Below, one piece after another: positions 1 through 11,672 of a stretch of DNA of 64,000 bases. Source of the DNA: Areca catechu (taxonomy: Eukaryota > Streptophyta > Magnoliopsida > Arecales > Arecaceae); NCBI GenBank assembly GCA_021397845.1, contig CM038043.1:34154501-34218500 (forward strand), in the 5' to 3' direction. The notes under the pieces were generated by a model. That model was given only the letters and a program-made list of their open reading frames with translations. It searched no databases and was not told the DNA's origin. The position numbers and the translations under genes are program-made. Positions within the stretch are counted from its first letter, which is position 1, and each line of letters starts with the position of its first letter.

Positions 1-797
1 TTACTACTTATCAAAAGATGGTTCTTGTAATGAGAGTTGTGCAAGTGATCCTTAGACCTGAGATCACCATGATTCCTTATGCACATAAAGTCATGTTTTG
101 GTTCATACTCATTCATGTCAAAGAGTCATGTATGGGGTATTCTCAGATGTGGTGGATTGTGCATGAAGGATATGAGTGGATCAACAAGGAATCAATCACT
201 CCTAGTAAGAGGAGGACTTATCCCATGTAATCTCTTTGATTGTTGACTCAGAAAGTCTTTGATCAAAGTAGGATGAGATTAGATAGGGTTTATAATCTTT
301 CATCATTCGAGTCTTCATTATCGAATTAAGATTCGAAAGAATTAAGTGCTAGGGTTTGACAATTCTCTATACCTATCACTTATTCAGGATAAAGGGAGAT
401 CAAAGGATTGAATCGCATGATAACCTTTCACTAAAAAGATATTTTGATAATTTCTATCAAATTTCTCATCTTTGGGTAGGCATGACACATTGCTAGATGT
501 CAATCATGTCTTGTAGGTTTTCATGAATCAAATTGGAAGGATTCATGAGTCAATTTAGAAATTGGTTTGAATTATCTAACTTGGGTCAGCTCGATTTGAC
601 CTAATTAGGTCAATCATTTTGATTAGATCGAAATAGCTTGGACTTGGACATATTGCTGGCTAGATGTGGAGCCCAAAGGGTCACACATGCTAGGGAATTG
701 GCCAAGAGAGTCAATTGAATTTTAATTAGGGTCATAGGATCCTAATTGGCTAGCTAATTTCATATACTAGCATATGTTGGCTAGCCCAACTCCTAAC
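1..797. other. AT-rich intergenic or decayed LTR sequence, no gene
   Basis: No ORF here looks like a protein. The sequence is AT-rich with a few short direct-repeat phrases. Its style (TTGGCTAGC, CTAATTAGG words) resembles the sequence that resumes at 2712, after the proposed solo LTR. It may therefore be the upstream part of the same old LTR (element E). No start boundary can be fixed because the window begins inside it. Confidence 0.4.
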
Positions 798-2711
798 TAT
801 TGCTTAAAGTCATGGGTCGAAACATGTAATTTAAAATATTTTCTAAATTACATGACACAGCGAAAGAAGATAAAATATTTTTATCTAAATATGTTAATCT
901 AATTAACACTGGCCTTACATAGATCTTTATATATATAGAATAATACATGCATGAAATCAAGCATGCAAAGTATGAAACTCATAGAACCATTCTTGAATCA
1001 AACGAAATGGTGCTGAAGAACATTTCATCATGCACATAAGATAGGAATACAAGCCTTATCTACGAGGTGACAATCACCAGGAAGGGAAGTACTCCAAGGA
1101 ACAAGACAAGCCCTGTGAGCAGCACAAACATCCTGCCTCTAAAGGTAGTTCACACCGGGGTAAGGGTATTCTTCTTCTTTCTTCAATGTGCTAGCCTCTC
1201 CGGAAACAATGTGGCAACGGTGGACTCATTCTTTAACAACTGAAAAACCAGTTATTGAACATAGATGGAACAAGGCACCCAAGAGTGTTTCCTAAAATAC
1301 TCCATCCCAACCTTCAATAGAAGGTATGCACATAGCAATCCCAAAACCCAAATCCTCATACTATCTTGTTGGAACCTTTCTGACAAAATGAGATCAAATC
1401 TCACAATCTCTCGAAGGTCAAGCTAGACTTCTAACCAGAAAAATGGTGAAGTCTCAACTAAGATGAAGAGTGAACGATTCACCTTCTCAGCCCCTAAAAT
1501 AGTCCTTAAATAAAACTATAAAGAGGAGATAATGAGAGATTAATTAGAGAGTTTAGAGTCTCTTGAGATTCAAGGGTGTTACAAACCCTTTGATTTCAGC
1601 AACTGATGCTGATTAAAACCTTGAAATGCTAAACATTAAGTGCCAAAATAGTTATAGCTATTAATGAAGCATTTTTGGTTTTTTAGCAAAATCTGTAAAC
1701 CGAGTCGACTCATCAAGATGAGTTGACTCATATACAGTTTTGATAATTTCTTGTCAAACGAGTGTGGAACGATTCCCAAGCATTCCCAAGCCAACAAATT
1801 AAGAAGAAACCCCATGGTGTGTGTCCCTATAGGTTCAAACACTAAACCGATAGCACAGGAATATTTTCACTACCAGCCAAAGTCACTATCTAGCAATGAC
1901 ACTCGACATCTGGATAGGTCGAAGGTTTTAGAGCAACAAGAACCTATCGAATACGGAATACCATTGAACTTATTTCTTTAACCTTCTAATGCTCCAGATG
2001 GCTTAGGGTTAAACTGCCCAACCCTAATCAGTCCATCTCAATATATCTCAAACAAAAAAAAATCCCTATAACTACTTACAAGGAATGCCCTGGCCAAGGT
2101 CTTTCTCAATTGAGATATATTAAGCATTCAATCCAAACCATTTGGAGAGGTCAATCCTATCTTGATTCTACTATCGCTATACAAATACTTGACTATACTT
2201 AGCAACCTTCCATCACCAGATTAGAAATTTGGGTAGTCTGGCACCTAAGCAAAGTGAGTTTCTTGAAAGCTACCATAATGATCTCAATTCAAAGGAATAA
2301 TTCATATCCACATTCTAATGCAAAACTTTTCTTTGGTAGAAAGAGAATTTCGTATGAGTCATGCTCAGTGAAGTGTCGAACACAACACCTGATGTCATAC
2401 TAGTATCTCCATGCTACTTGGTTAAGTGAAGAACCAACAAACATGACATTAACACCTACTCTCGATACACCATCATCCTGAAATGGCATATTCTTTGGTC
2501 ATGAACTAGTTTATGAACTACACGACGCATCCTCTTTACATCCATACAAGGTGCTCAAAGGACATCATCACACAAGAGTTCAATTAAGAAAATGACATAT
2601 GATGAACAACCAAAGTAAACTTTTATTCAGTTCAATAATTCATATACATATACATGAGTCACACAACCATCTATAACCTAGATAATTAGCTTTGGGACAC
2701 ACATTTCCCAA
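798..2711 (-). mobile_element. Probable solo LTR (element J), copia-like
   Basis: On the minus strand the segment starts TGTTGGGAAATG (2711 downward) and ends CAATA (798), an approximate TG...CA pair with the final CA read as TA. The flanking 5-mers are ctaac (793-797) and ataac (2712-2716), matching at four of five positions. Near its minus-strand 3' side lies TTTCGCTGTG, a motif common at copia LTR ends. No PBS, polypurine tract (PPT) or coding sequence adjoins it, so a solo LTR fits better than a full element. The segment also contains a GAGTCGACTC palindrome near 1700, like those in element I's LTRs. Boundaries are uncertain. Confidence 0.35.
823..854. repeat. Perfect 11-bp inverted repeat (hairpin)
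   Basis: CATGTAATTTA at 823-833 is the exact reverse complement of TAAATTACATG at 844-854, with a 10-bp AT-rich loop. It lies at the left edge of the proposed solo LTR. It could be a transcript-end hairpin or chance in AT-rich DNA. Confidence 0.5.
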
Positions 2712-3878
2712 CAATAACCTAATTGAATTGGCTAAATTAGCTTGCTATTTGGGCTAACCAATTTAAGTGGAACTTAGATTGGGTTGATTCCTAATTAAGA
2801 AAGCAATTATCTATATTTATCAAAAATTATTGGAGCTTTATCCTAGAATTATGAAAGAGTCCAAGTAGGATTGGATTCTTCGTGCCAAGCTTGGCGTGCA
2901 CCAAGATTAAGGTGCGTAGAAGGACCAAGAGTCCTGCCACTTAATCACCTATTTCAGATAAACACAAGGACCCTCTCCCTTATCCCCATGCCCATTTGGA
3001 TTGGGCTTGACCAGTCAAAAAAAGGATTTGACATGGAATTGGATGGAGTGCATGATGAAGGGACACATCCCTTCATATTTTGCACAGATTTAAAATCCAG
3101 AAGTCCTTTTTGAAGGCTTCTATTTTCTTTGATACATCCCTTGGAATTCCATGCCCCTTAGCTAATTTATGATTGGTTATATGCCACATAGCAAGTGGGA
3201 ATAATGCTGGAAAAATGAAAAGATATATATATATCTCTTGGCGCATGATATGATATGTCAAGATAAGTCTTTTCACCCAAGGGACCCCTTCTATTTGAAG
3301 GATCTTATCAAGGGCTGAAGAAAAGATTTATCAGGCACCCCCTCACTCTTTATAAATAGGCATCAGTAACCTGATGCCAGAGTATCCAAAAACATCTGAA
3401 AGAAGTCCCTTCCAATTTATCTTCCTTATCTTAGGACAAAGGTCTCTTTTAAGACAAGGCTTGTCATTTTAAGACAAGACTTGTCATTTTAAGACAAGAG
3501 CCTAGGAAGAGAAATAGGAGGGATAATTAGATTCTGATAAATATTCAAAGAGATCTCTGAGTGCCCTATAAGAGGGTAGGGGTTCCAGCAAAGGGAAAGG
3601 AAGAAAGGCTATTGGGAAGAGTCCTAGTCAAATAAGCAAGCTTGATGGAGTGCTTCCTTGGTCTAGTTCCTATGTGGATCACCTCTGAAGGGCATATATT
3701 TATGTGACATAGAAATTAAGAGGTATAGTGCTCTAGGTATTCTTCTATAATCCTAAAGTTATGATTTATTAATTATCAGGGTCAAGTGGTCCTAGGGTCT
3801 AGGATTTCGACCGATTCGCATTTCAATATTAAAAATTTTGAAATCCAGTCTTTCGCTGCATCAACCTAATACCCGATA
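2712..3878 (+). mobile_element. Right part of a decayed copia-type LTR (element E)
   Basis: The segment has a TATA box near 3351 and a TTTCGCTGCA motif near 3851. It ends about two bases before a near-perfect initiator-Met PBS, which is the order expected at the 3' end of a 5' LTR on the plus strand. The PBS is followed by only about 100 bp before the left LTR of D begins, so the body of E is missing. Its 5' boundary is probably left of the proposed solo LTR and was not found. No second LTR copy is visible in the window. Confidence 0.4.
3350..3360 (+). promoter_or_regulatory. TATA box of LTR E
   Basis: TTATAAATAGG is a strong plant TATA match. It lies about 520 bp upstream of the PBS, a reasonable place for the R start of a long LTR. 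Confidence 0.5.
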
Positions 3879-3879
3879 G

Positions 3880-3892
3880 TAGTATCAGAGCC
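3880..3892 (+). other. Primer-binding site, initiator Met tRNA (one mismatch)
   Basis: TAGTATCAGAGCC differs from the canonical plant retrotransposon PBS TGGTATCAGAGCC by one G-to-A change. It supports a plus-strand element whose LTR ends at about 3878. Confidence 0.6.
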
Positions 3893-6800
3893 ATTTGATT
3901 CATGCAATTAGTAGTTATTTTTAGTGTTAATTGCTTGCTTTGCTATGACTCTTTCATAATTAGTTCATATTACATATGTGATATGTTATACTCCTAGTAA
4001 CTACTTTTTCTTACAAGAACCTTTCAAGCAAGATTAAAAATAGGAGGGAGGGTAATGAATAATATGTTTTTTCTCCTTTCGTGTGGTATAGATAACAAGA
4101 AAACATATAGGGTGGTAGGATGTAAGAAGTCATCTCACGTGAAATACTAAAAGAACTCCATGCTCAAAAAAAATGCACCCTCTCCTTTTTTTTTTCTCAT
4201 GCCACACTTCATCTAATCTCCATAGAGTCCCTTCCATCTAAAATTAGGACAAAGGTTTTAAATCAAGTTCAAACACCTAATTTAGATGGATTAAGATAAT
4301 TAGGGAGAGAAAGACTTGGATTGCCCAACTACCTTGTGCACCCTAAATTCCTTCCATGATATTTCTTGGGGTTTCACATGAAGAAGGGGCATGGCCCCCT
4401 CTTTCTTACATGACAATCAAGCAAAAAAATCAATGGGAAGGAGAGAGAAAATTAGTTAAGATTTGTTAGAAATTAGTTCAACCAACTAACTAATTCTAAT
4501 CAACTAGGAAACTAACTAACCTAATTCCTAACTAATTTAGGTTTAGGTTTAAACCTATAACTAATTAGAAATTAGATCCTAATCTAATTAGAACTATTAA
4601 ACCCAAATAAAATATATTAAACCTAATTGAATTAAATCAAATTTAATTCATCTAGGATTAGGCAACTAATTAGGTCAAACTAAATTGGCTTGCAACATTT
4701 GTATTTAGGTTAATCTAAATCCTAATTAGATTAAGGCATCACCCAAACTCAACCAAATCGAATCTAATTTAATTTATATCAATTCTAATCATAATTAAAT
4801 GATCAAATTATCTAATTAAATTATAACTCTTGTAATAAAGTCCTCCTTTCTAAATTAATAGGTGCCAAAATTAGCACATCCAAATTGTAACCCTTATAAA
4901 TTTAGATTTTCTAAATATATAACTCTTACATATTTTGATCCAATCATGTGATCAAGTCAAGCTCTTATGTGTGACCTCTCAAGTTCTATTCTGTTTAGTA
5001 GTAAGACATACTATGATCTCCATCATAGTATCATCGAACTCTTTTGATGGACCAAAATAATTCTAGCTCACCCCATCAAGGATCATTGATCCCAAACAAT
5101 CCTAGTGCATTCTCATAATCCACTAGTGATGCCTAGCAACATGTAGTGGTAACCTAATAGAACAGAAGAAAGAATTTCTAGGTGTAGTTACCATGTGATT
5201 GAGTTCTTCTATCAAAAGTCTCAATAAGATGTAGGTCATGAAAACTTATCAAATTCTAAGCATATATCATATACCAAATTAATTAGTATAAGACCAATAT
5301 AAAACTCATGAAAACTCTTTTCCATCCTTCACCTACCATGGTTATGAATTTTTAGACTTAGCTTCTTACACTGCATAGGACAGTACCTTAACTACTAAGA
5401 TCGATAGATCCCCTATAAATGCACTTCCAACTCCTATAGTGAACCTACTATAGCGAACAAATACTACAAGGATCCAAATGTCTAGGGCCAATATTTTGTA
5501 TTGTTAAACTATAGGAACCCTACTGTGAGTGGTCGAGGCACTATAGGTTAAAGAACCACTCACACAACTATAATATCGAGAAAGTCATTGATGAATGAAT
5601 AGATGATCACTAGTCATAGGGCGGTGAAAAATAAAAATCTATCTCAATACTATAACTAGGATGAGTAAAGATCGTATCCTTAGGGATTGAGGGTAATTGT
5701 TTAACAAAAAAATAAAGAAAGAGATAAATGTATAGATTTTTAAAGGTAGGAATAGTTAATTAAAACAAACTAATTTAAATTAAATATAAAATTAATGGAT
5801 TTATATGATAAAAAGGTGTCTTCAGGTTTCCAGGTAATCATAAATATAATAATATATTTATGATATATATAAAAAATTAAAGTTCATAATTAATCAAGAA
5901 TCTTATAAACTAATCTATATTATAGATTATCTTACTAAGTATGAACTATATCTTGTTAAGATCATGGCCCATCTCACAAGTATAAGCTATCTAATAATTT
6001 AGTTGAACAGATCCTAAGAAATAAGTAAATAAAAATCTTAGAATTAATTATCTATGCTGAGGACCATATCGTGTTAGGATCATGATCTATCCTATCTATA
6101 GATAATTTATTCAAGAGAAAAAAATTAAATAAAAATAAAAAAATTATTCAATTGAATATAATAGAAAATAATTATAAAAATTAATGAAAGGATACATGTA
6201 CTCCCCTACAAGCTATATCTTAGTCAAAAGTGACCCTTGGATATATTTCTTAGAGATTTAGAGCTTTGTCATAGTACCTTATCCCTTGAAAAAATATTTT
6301 TCTTTATTCCAATCTAAATTACAAAAGAAAATAAAATTATGTTGGTGTTGGCTACTCTAGTTAGTTCCTTTAGGCTTCCCTTAGTGGCCTTTAAATAGAT
6401 CTCAAACAAGCCAAATCCTAGTCAAGTTTGACCTTAGAATTCTTGTTAAATTAGGTGTTGATTCCATAAAGCATTTGATCATTGTTAAAACACCTGAAAT
6501 CCCATCAGATCACCATTGAAACATTATAGATCACACCCATCATGCTGGATCTGTTGCATACTTTCCAAATCATGTTGGAATAAAGCTATAGCCATTGGAT
6601 CATCAATCAATTGGTTTAAGACCATCAATTAACACAAATTATAGCCTTATTCATGTTGCTAAGTCCTTCTTGCAGGTTGATTGATTTCCCATCATTAGAC
6701 TAGCAGCCCTGATGCATCCAAAACCACACCCACATTGGACCATGCCATATTCCACACAGTATTTCTTGGACCATGACAAAAATCTTATATGGTGTGTGGA

Positions 6801-7160
6801 TGTTCTTTTTGGTGGCCAGTAGGTGCTTTGTAATGGGCTGCAACAAAAATCCTCCCCAACACCACATCTTAGAAGATTTGAATCGAGCACCCTCCCATCA
6901 TCGCACCCATGATGGGAATGAGAAAGATGAAGGTGGAATGGATGCGATGGAGAGGGGAGTGGCGACGAGCAACATATATGATGGGCAAGAGAAAGATGGC
7001 GATGATGGCTAGTGATGAAAGTGGTGATGTGCAGCTTAGGACAGGGAAAACGATGGTAGCGGGTCACGGCATAGTTGTGCTAAGGAGTTGGTGATGGGAA
7101 GGAGGGAAGTGGCACTACATGATGGTGATGGGTGTGCTGGCATCTTCGAGAAGATGGATG

Positions 7161-7165
7161 GTTGG
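7161..7165. repeat. TSD GTTGG, left copy (element A)
   Basis: GTTGG immediately precedes the left LTR of A and is repeated exactly after the right LTR at 11668-11672. It lies inside LTR K and dates A as younger than K. Confidence 0.85.
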
Positions 7166-8547
7166 TGTGAGGCCCACCCGTAATTGGGCCGTTGTGGGCT
7201 GAAGTCGGCAAGGGCTGCCGACTTCACCCGAAACCCAGAAAAAAAAAGAGAAGGATGAAGAGGCTGAACAGGGGAGCCTGCTTGATCGGGAAGTTCACCG
7301 GAGGAATCAGAGATTGATTTCATGGAGGAGTGGGAGTCGGTCGGAGGATTGTTTATGGTGGGATGAAACTTTCGATGGATCATTTTCTCCCTATACGACA
7401 AGGACTCTCTCCGTTTTTCTATAAATCTTCCCACCTCTCATCGTTGCCCAAGCAAGCGCTGAATCGAGCCCCATCGAGCCATGTTTCGCCATCTTCCTCT
7501 ACTTCGGTGAGTGTTCGGGAGTCCTTTTAAGGATAGATCGTCGTTGTCCTTAGAAGATCAGATCTAGGTTTGAATTGTATTTGTTGGTGGATCCTTTTCG
7601 ATAAGTTATCTTGATCTCTGATATATATGCCAAATATGTATGTATTTATGAATTGTTAAATGCATGTAATATATTTAATTTGCATTGGATTGCATTGGAT
7701 GCATGCATTGTGTGGTGTGGGTGCATTGTATTGGTGTGGATGCATTGTATTAGTGTGGGTGCTCTCTAGTCCGACTATGATCATATGAGGACCTAGTCTT
7801 TTGTGGGCCTCCAGCGGGGCGACCGCTGGCACATGATCGATGAGCAGTATGTGAGTCAGGAGCTATTTGCCTTATTTTAGCCATGCATAATAGGCACATG
7901 CAGAGGATGCATGTTTCTCGTGTGATACTCAGAGCTAGTTTTTCTTGTGGGCCTCTAGTGGGGCGATCACTAGCACATGACCAATTTTGATATGTGAGAC
8001 AGGATCTAGTCTCTTGTGGGACGAGCCACGGGCCGATCGTGGCCATAGTCAAAGGGACTAGGGGAGTAAAGAAAATGGTTGGCCATCCATAGTTGTGTCG
8101 ATATCAGTTGAGATTAAGTATACATATTTGCATCATGTTGTTGGATATATATTATTATATTGATGGACATCTTGTTGTATGATGTGTTCGTGCTTGCTAT
8201 TTATTAATGGCATATTTGTGTATGTATACTTAAGGTGTTGATAACTTACTGAGCCTGTATAGCTCACCCCTGTTTTCCTATATTTTTGTTGCAGATCCAA
8301 AAGTTCAATTGGGCTTTGGGACCAGTTAGTGAGGAGCTAGGATTTAGGTGTTGATCTCTGAGTTTATATTAAATTTAATTAAATTTTAAGAAAAATTCTT
8401 GGAATCAATAAATAATTAGTGAAATTATTCCGTACCACTATTTGGATGTTGAATTAAAATTTAGGCCTGGCATGATCTCTAGGGTGATGCCTAGGGTTGT
8501 GCGGTTGGTCGCGTAGCCGATCCAGTTATAAGATTCAGGACGTGACA
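7166..8547 (+). repeat. 5' LTR of element A
   Basis: It begins TGTGAGGCCC and ends GTGACA three bases before the PBS. It is clearly homologous to 10266-11667 over its whole length. A TATA box (CTATAAATC) lies at 7419-7427. It also contains tandem variants of TGCATTGTGTTGGTGTGGG at about 7700-7760, with fewer copies than the right LTR. Confidence 0.9.
7419..7427 (+). promoter_or_regulatory. TATA box of the 5' LTR of A
   Basis: CTATAAATC lies about 255 bp into the LTR, with the equivalent CTATATAAATC at 10517-10527 in the other LTR. Conservation in both copies supports it as the promoter. Confidence 0.55.
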
Positions 8548-8550
8548 GAG

Positions 8551-8562
8551 TGGTATCAGAGC
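8551..8562 (+). other. Primer-binding site of A, initiator Met tRNA
   Basis: TGGTATCAGAGC is an exact 12-base match to the complement of the plant initiator-Met tRNA 3' end. It sits three bases after the LTR. Confidence 0.85.
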
Positions 8563-10126
8563 AAAGGTTTAAGATCAAGATGACTTAGTTAGTGAGAGTG
8601 GGGTAGAAGTAGAATTTTGACTTATTTAAGTTCCTTTGATAGGTGTATATTATAGTTTCAAGGATTTTGTTAAGTATAGAAAGATTTTGTTAAGTGTAGA
8701 AGGCTTGCACAAATAAAATGATTAAAATTTCCTAGCTAAATTTTTGGAAGAATAGTATCGAGACTAGATAATGGATGTATGGAGGTAAATTTTGAGTTAT
8801 ATTATAAATTTGATTTACTTTGAAAATCTGATTATGATATAATTATAGACTGTGATATAAGTGATTTGAAATTAATAAGATGATTATTAAGGCATGATTG
8901 ATTGATATCGAAGTTTGGATTATGATCTCTTGAGACTGATATAAGTGATTAGAATGTGATTTGAATGATATTGAAGTTTAGATTGTAATCACTATGGACT
9001 ATGATATAAAAGATATTTGAACTCAGTATTAAGATTAGTTAGGATATGATGGATTCAAAGTATGGATTTATAATCTTTAGGTATTGTGCATAGAATTGAT
9101 ATATGATTGGCATAATAGAGGAATATGATAATTATAGAGATTGATCTTGGATGAGACTGAATGGTTGATATTATTTGATCATGATAAGTAAGCATATTAT
9201 GGATATTGAAGGGCTTGATAAGATATATATTTATCTTTGATAAATGAATTTGATCAAGTTTCAAAAGTGTTGACCTGGGAGCATAGTGTGTTATGTTATG
9301 CTGAATATGTATATTCAATTGTTAATTGAATGATGTTGAAATCTTAAACTTGATATGGATGAAGATCATGATAGCTTGTAAGTTTTGTTAATTTCTAAAT
9401 TATAAATTTGGGGACTATTACAAGATATTTATGATGTAGGTTATGAAAAAGTTTAATGAGATTAAGGAGAATTTTTTGATGAATCTGTATATGGATTATG
9501 AAATGGAAATATGTTTTGGATAATGCATAGATTTGTAATTTGCTATTAGCAGATTAAAGGATATTATGTGGTCATGGCATACATATCTTGTTAAATTTTT
9601 GATGGTTTATGTTAGTAGTTTTGGATTGGATTATTTGATCTTCCATATGTCTATGGATATATTGAACTCCAAGTCATTTATCTTGTTAGAGTTAATGTTA
9701 ACTTTTCAAGAGAAAAGTTGATCTAATTATTCAATTGAATTCTTAAGGGAAAACATAAATAGTTGAATTGGGACCAGAATTATTGATGTATTGAATGGAT
9801 GATACAATTTTATGTAAAGGCTTTAAATGTAGGAAGTAGATCGGAATTTAAATTTGATGTGATATGCTTGAGGCGGACAAGAAAACTTAATAGTTTTGAT
9901 CTCGATATTTGAAGTTGGATTCTATTGTAAAGTGATGGTATCCTTGATAGAAATTTACCTAATCAAATTAGAGGATTTGAAGATTTATATCAGAATGCGC
10001 AGCGAAATAGTGGTGGATTAAAGATATTAGGATTAAAGTGTATTATGATGAATGAATGTGAGGCTCTTATTGGGATTATTGAATTTTGGACAAATCAATC
10101 ATATAAGTTTTGGATTACGCATCTTT
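8563..10126 (+). other. Non-coding internal region of A
   Basis: AT-rich sequence with no recognisable retroviral domain in six frames. Phrases such as TGATATAAGTGATT and GAAGTTTGGATT recur loosely between about 8840 and 9060 without a strict period. I see nothing else in it. Confidence 0.6.
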
Positions 10127-10300
10127 GAGTTTAGAAGACTTAAATTTCGAGGACGAAATTTTTGTTAGGAAGGGAGAATATGAGGCCCGCCCGTAATTGG
10201 GCCGTTGTGGGCTGAGTTTAGAAGACTTAAATTTTGAGGACGAAATTTTTGTTAGGCGGGGAGAATATGAGGCCCGCCCGTAATTGGGCCATTGTGGGCT
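10127..10300 (+). repeat. 87-bp tandem duplication across the PPT/LTR junction of A
   Basis: The unit at 10127-10213 (starting GAGTTTAGAAGACTT) is repeated at 10214-10300 with only a few substitutions. Each unit holds the GGACGAAATTTTTG motif, the purine tract and the first bases of the LTR. The internal-to-LTR boundary therefore occurs twice, at 10179 and 10266. The true full-length LTR starts at the second. Confidence 0.85.
10255..10265 (+). other. Polypurine tract of A
   Basis: GGCGGGGAGAA directly precedes the right LTR. Its duplicate AGGAAGGGAGAA is 87 bp upstream. Position and composition fit the plus-strand primer. Confidence 0.7.
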
Positions 10301-11667
10301 GAAGTCGGCAAGGGCTGCCGACTTCACCCGAAACCCAAAAAAAAAAGAAAAGGATGAAGAGGCTGAATAGGGGAGCCTGCTCGACCGGGAAGTTCACTAG
10401 AGGAATCGAAGATTGATGTCGTGGAGGAGTGGGAGACGGTCGGAGGATTGCTCAGGGTGGGACAAAACTTTCGATGGATCATTTTCTCCTCATACGGCGA
10501 GGACTCTCTCCATTTTCTATATAAATCTTTCCCACCTCTCACCATCGTCCAAGCAAGCACCAAATCGAGCCCCATCAAACCATGTTCTACCGTCTTCCTC
10601 CACTTCGGCGAGCGTTCGGGAAAACTTTTAAGGCTAGATCATCGTTGTCCTTGGAAGATCAGATCTAGGTTTGAATTGTACTTGTTGGTGGATCCTTTTC
10701 GATAAGTTATCTTGATCTCTGATATTATATGCCAAATATGTTATGTATTTATGAATTATTAATGCATGTAATATATTTTAATTTGCATTGGATTGCATTT
10801 GGTGCATGCATTGTGTTGGTGTGGGTGCATTGTGTTGGTGTGGGTGCATTGTGTTGGTGTGAATGCATTGTGTCGGTGTGGGTGCTCTCTAGTCCGACTA
10901 TGATCATACGAGGGCCTAGTCTCCTTGTGGGCCTCCAGCGGGGTGATCGATGGCACATGACCGATGAGCGGTATGTGAGTTAGGAGCTAGTTGCCTTATT
11001 TTATCCATGCGTGGCAGGCACATGTAGAGGATGCATGTTTCTCGTGTGATACTCAGAGCTAGTTTTTCTTGTGGGCCTCCCGTGGGGCGATCACTAGCAC
11101 ATACTTTTCAGTATGTGAGACAGGATATGGTCTCTTGTGGGGTGAGCCATGGGCGATCGTGGCCATAGTCAAAGGGACTAGGGGAGTAAAGGAAATGGTT
11201 GGCCATCCATAGTTGTGTCAGTATCGGTTGAGATTAAGTATACATATTTGCATCATGTTGTTGGATATATATTATTATATTGATAGACATCTTGTTGTAT
11301 GATGTGTTCGTGCTTGCTATTTATTAATGGTATATTTGTGTATGTATACTGGAGGTGTTGATAACTTACTGAGCCTGTATAGCTCACCCCTATTTTCCTA
11401 TATTTTTGTTGCAGATTCGGAAGATTAATTGGCTTGGGACCAGTCAGTGAGGAGCTAGCATTTAGGTGTTGATCTCTGAGTTTATATTAAATTTTAGTTG
11501 AATTTTATGAAAAATTCTTGGAATCAATAAATAATTAGTGAAATTTGTTCTGTACCACTATTTGGATGTTGAATTAAAATTTAGGTCTGGCATGATCTCT
11601 AGGGTGATACCTAGGGTTGTGCAGTCGGTCGCGTAGCCGATCCAGGTATTGGATTCGGGACATGGTA
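10266..11667 (+). repeat. 3' LTR of element A
   Basis: Homologous to the 5' LTR throughout. It starts TATGAGGCCC and ends GGTA, where the partner has TGTGAGGCCC and GACA, so both terminal dinucleotides carry transitions. The TGGTGTGGGTGCATTGTGT minisatellite at about 10800-10885 has extra copies compared with the left LTR. Confidence 0.9.
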
Positions 11668-11672
11668 GTTGG
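11668..11672. repeat. TSD GTTGG, right copy (element A)
   Basis: Exact copy of 7161-7165, immediately after the right LTR. Confidence 0.85.

Larger units (their letters stand above)
7166..11667 (+). mobile_element. Non-autonomous Ty3/gypsy element A (Del/Tekay-like ends)
   Basis: This is a complete element about 4.5 kb long: LTR 7166-8547, PBS TGGTATCAGAGC at 8551-8562, internal region of about 1.7 kb, PPT, LTR 10266-11667, and an exact 5-bp TSD. Just before the PPT lies TTCGAGGACGAAATTTTTG, a sequence I associate with the 3' end of Del/Tekay chromoviruses. The internal region shows no gag, protease, RT or integrase in any frame, so it is a large non-coding derivative that would need proteins in trans. 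The right LTR has lost both terminal dinucleotides (TA at each end) by transitions. Confidence 0.85.

Noticed and set aside
18..230. 70-codon ORF at the window start
   Set aside because: Short, in AT-rich decayed repeat sequence, with no recognisable motif.
7330..7530. Small ORFs in LTRs of A as host genes
   Set aside because: They lie in LTR sequence repeated at 10413-10631 and have no domain.
8551..8562. The TGGTATCAGAGC sites as tRNA gene fragments
   Set aside because: They occur only next to LTR ends and are primer-binding sites. No tRNA fold surrounds them.
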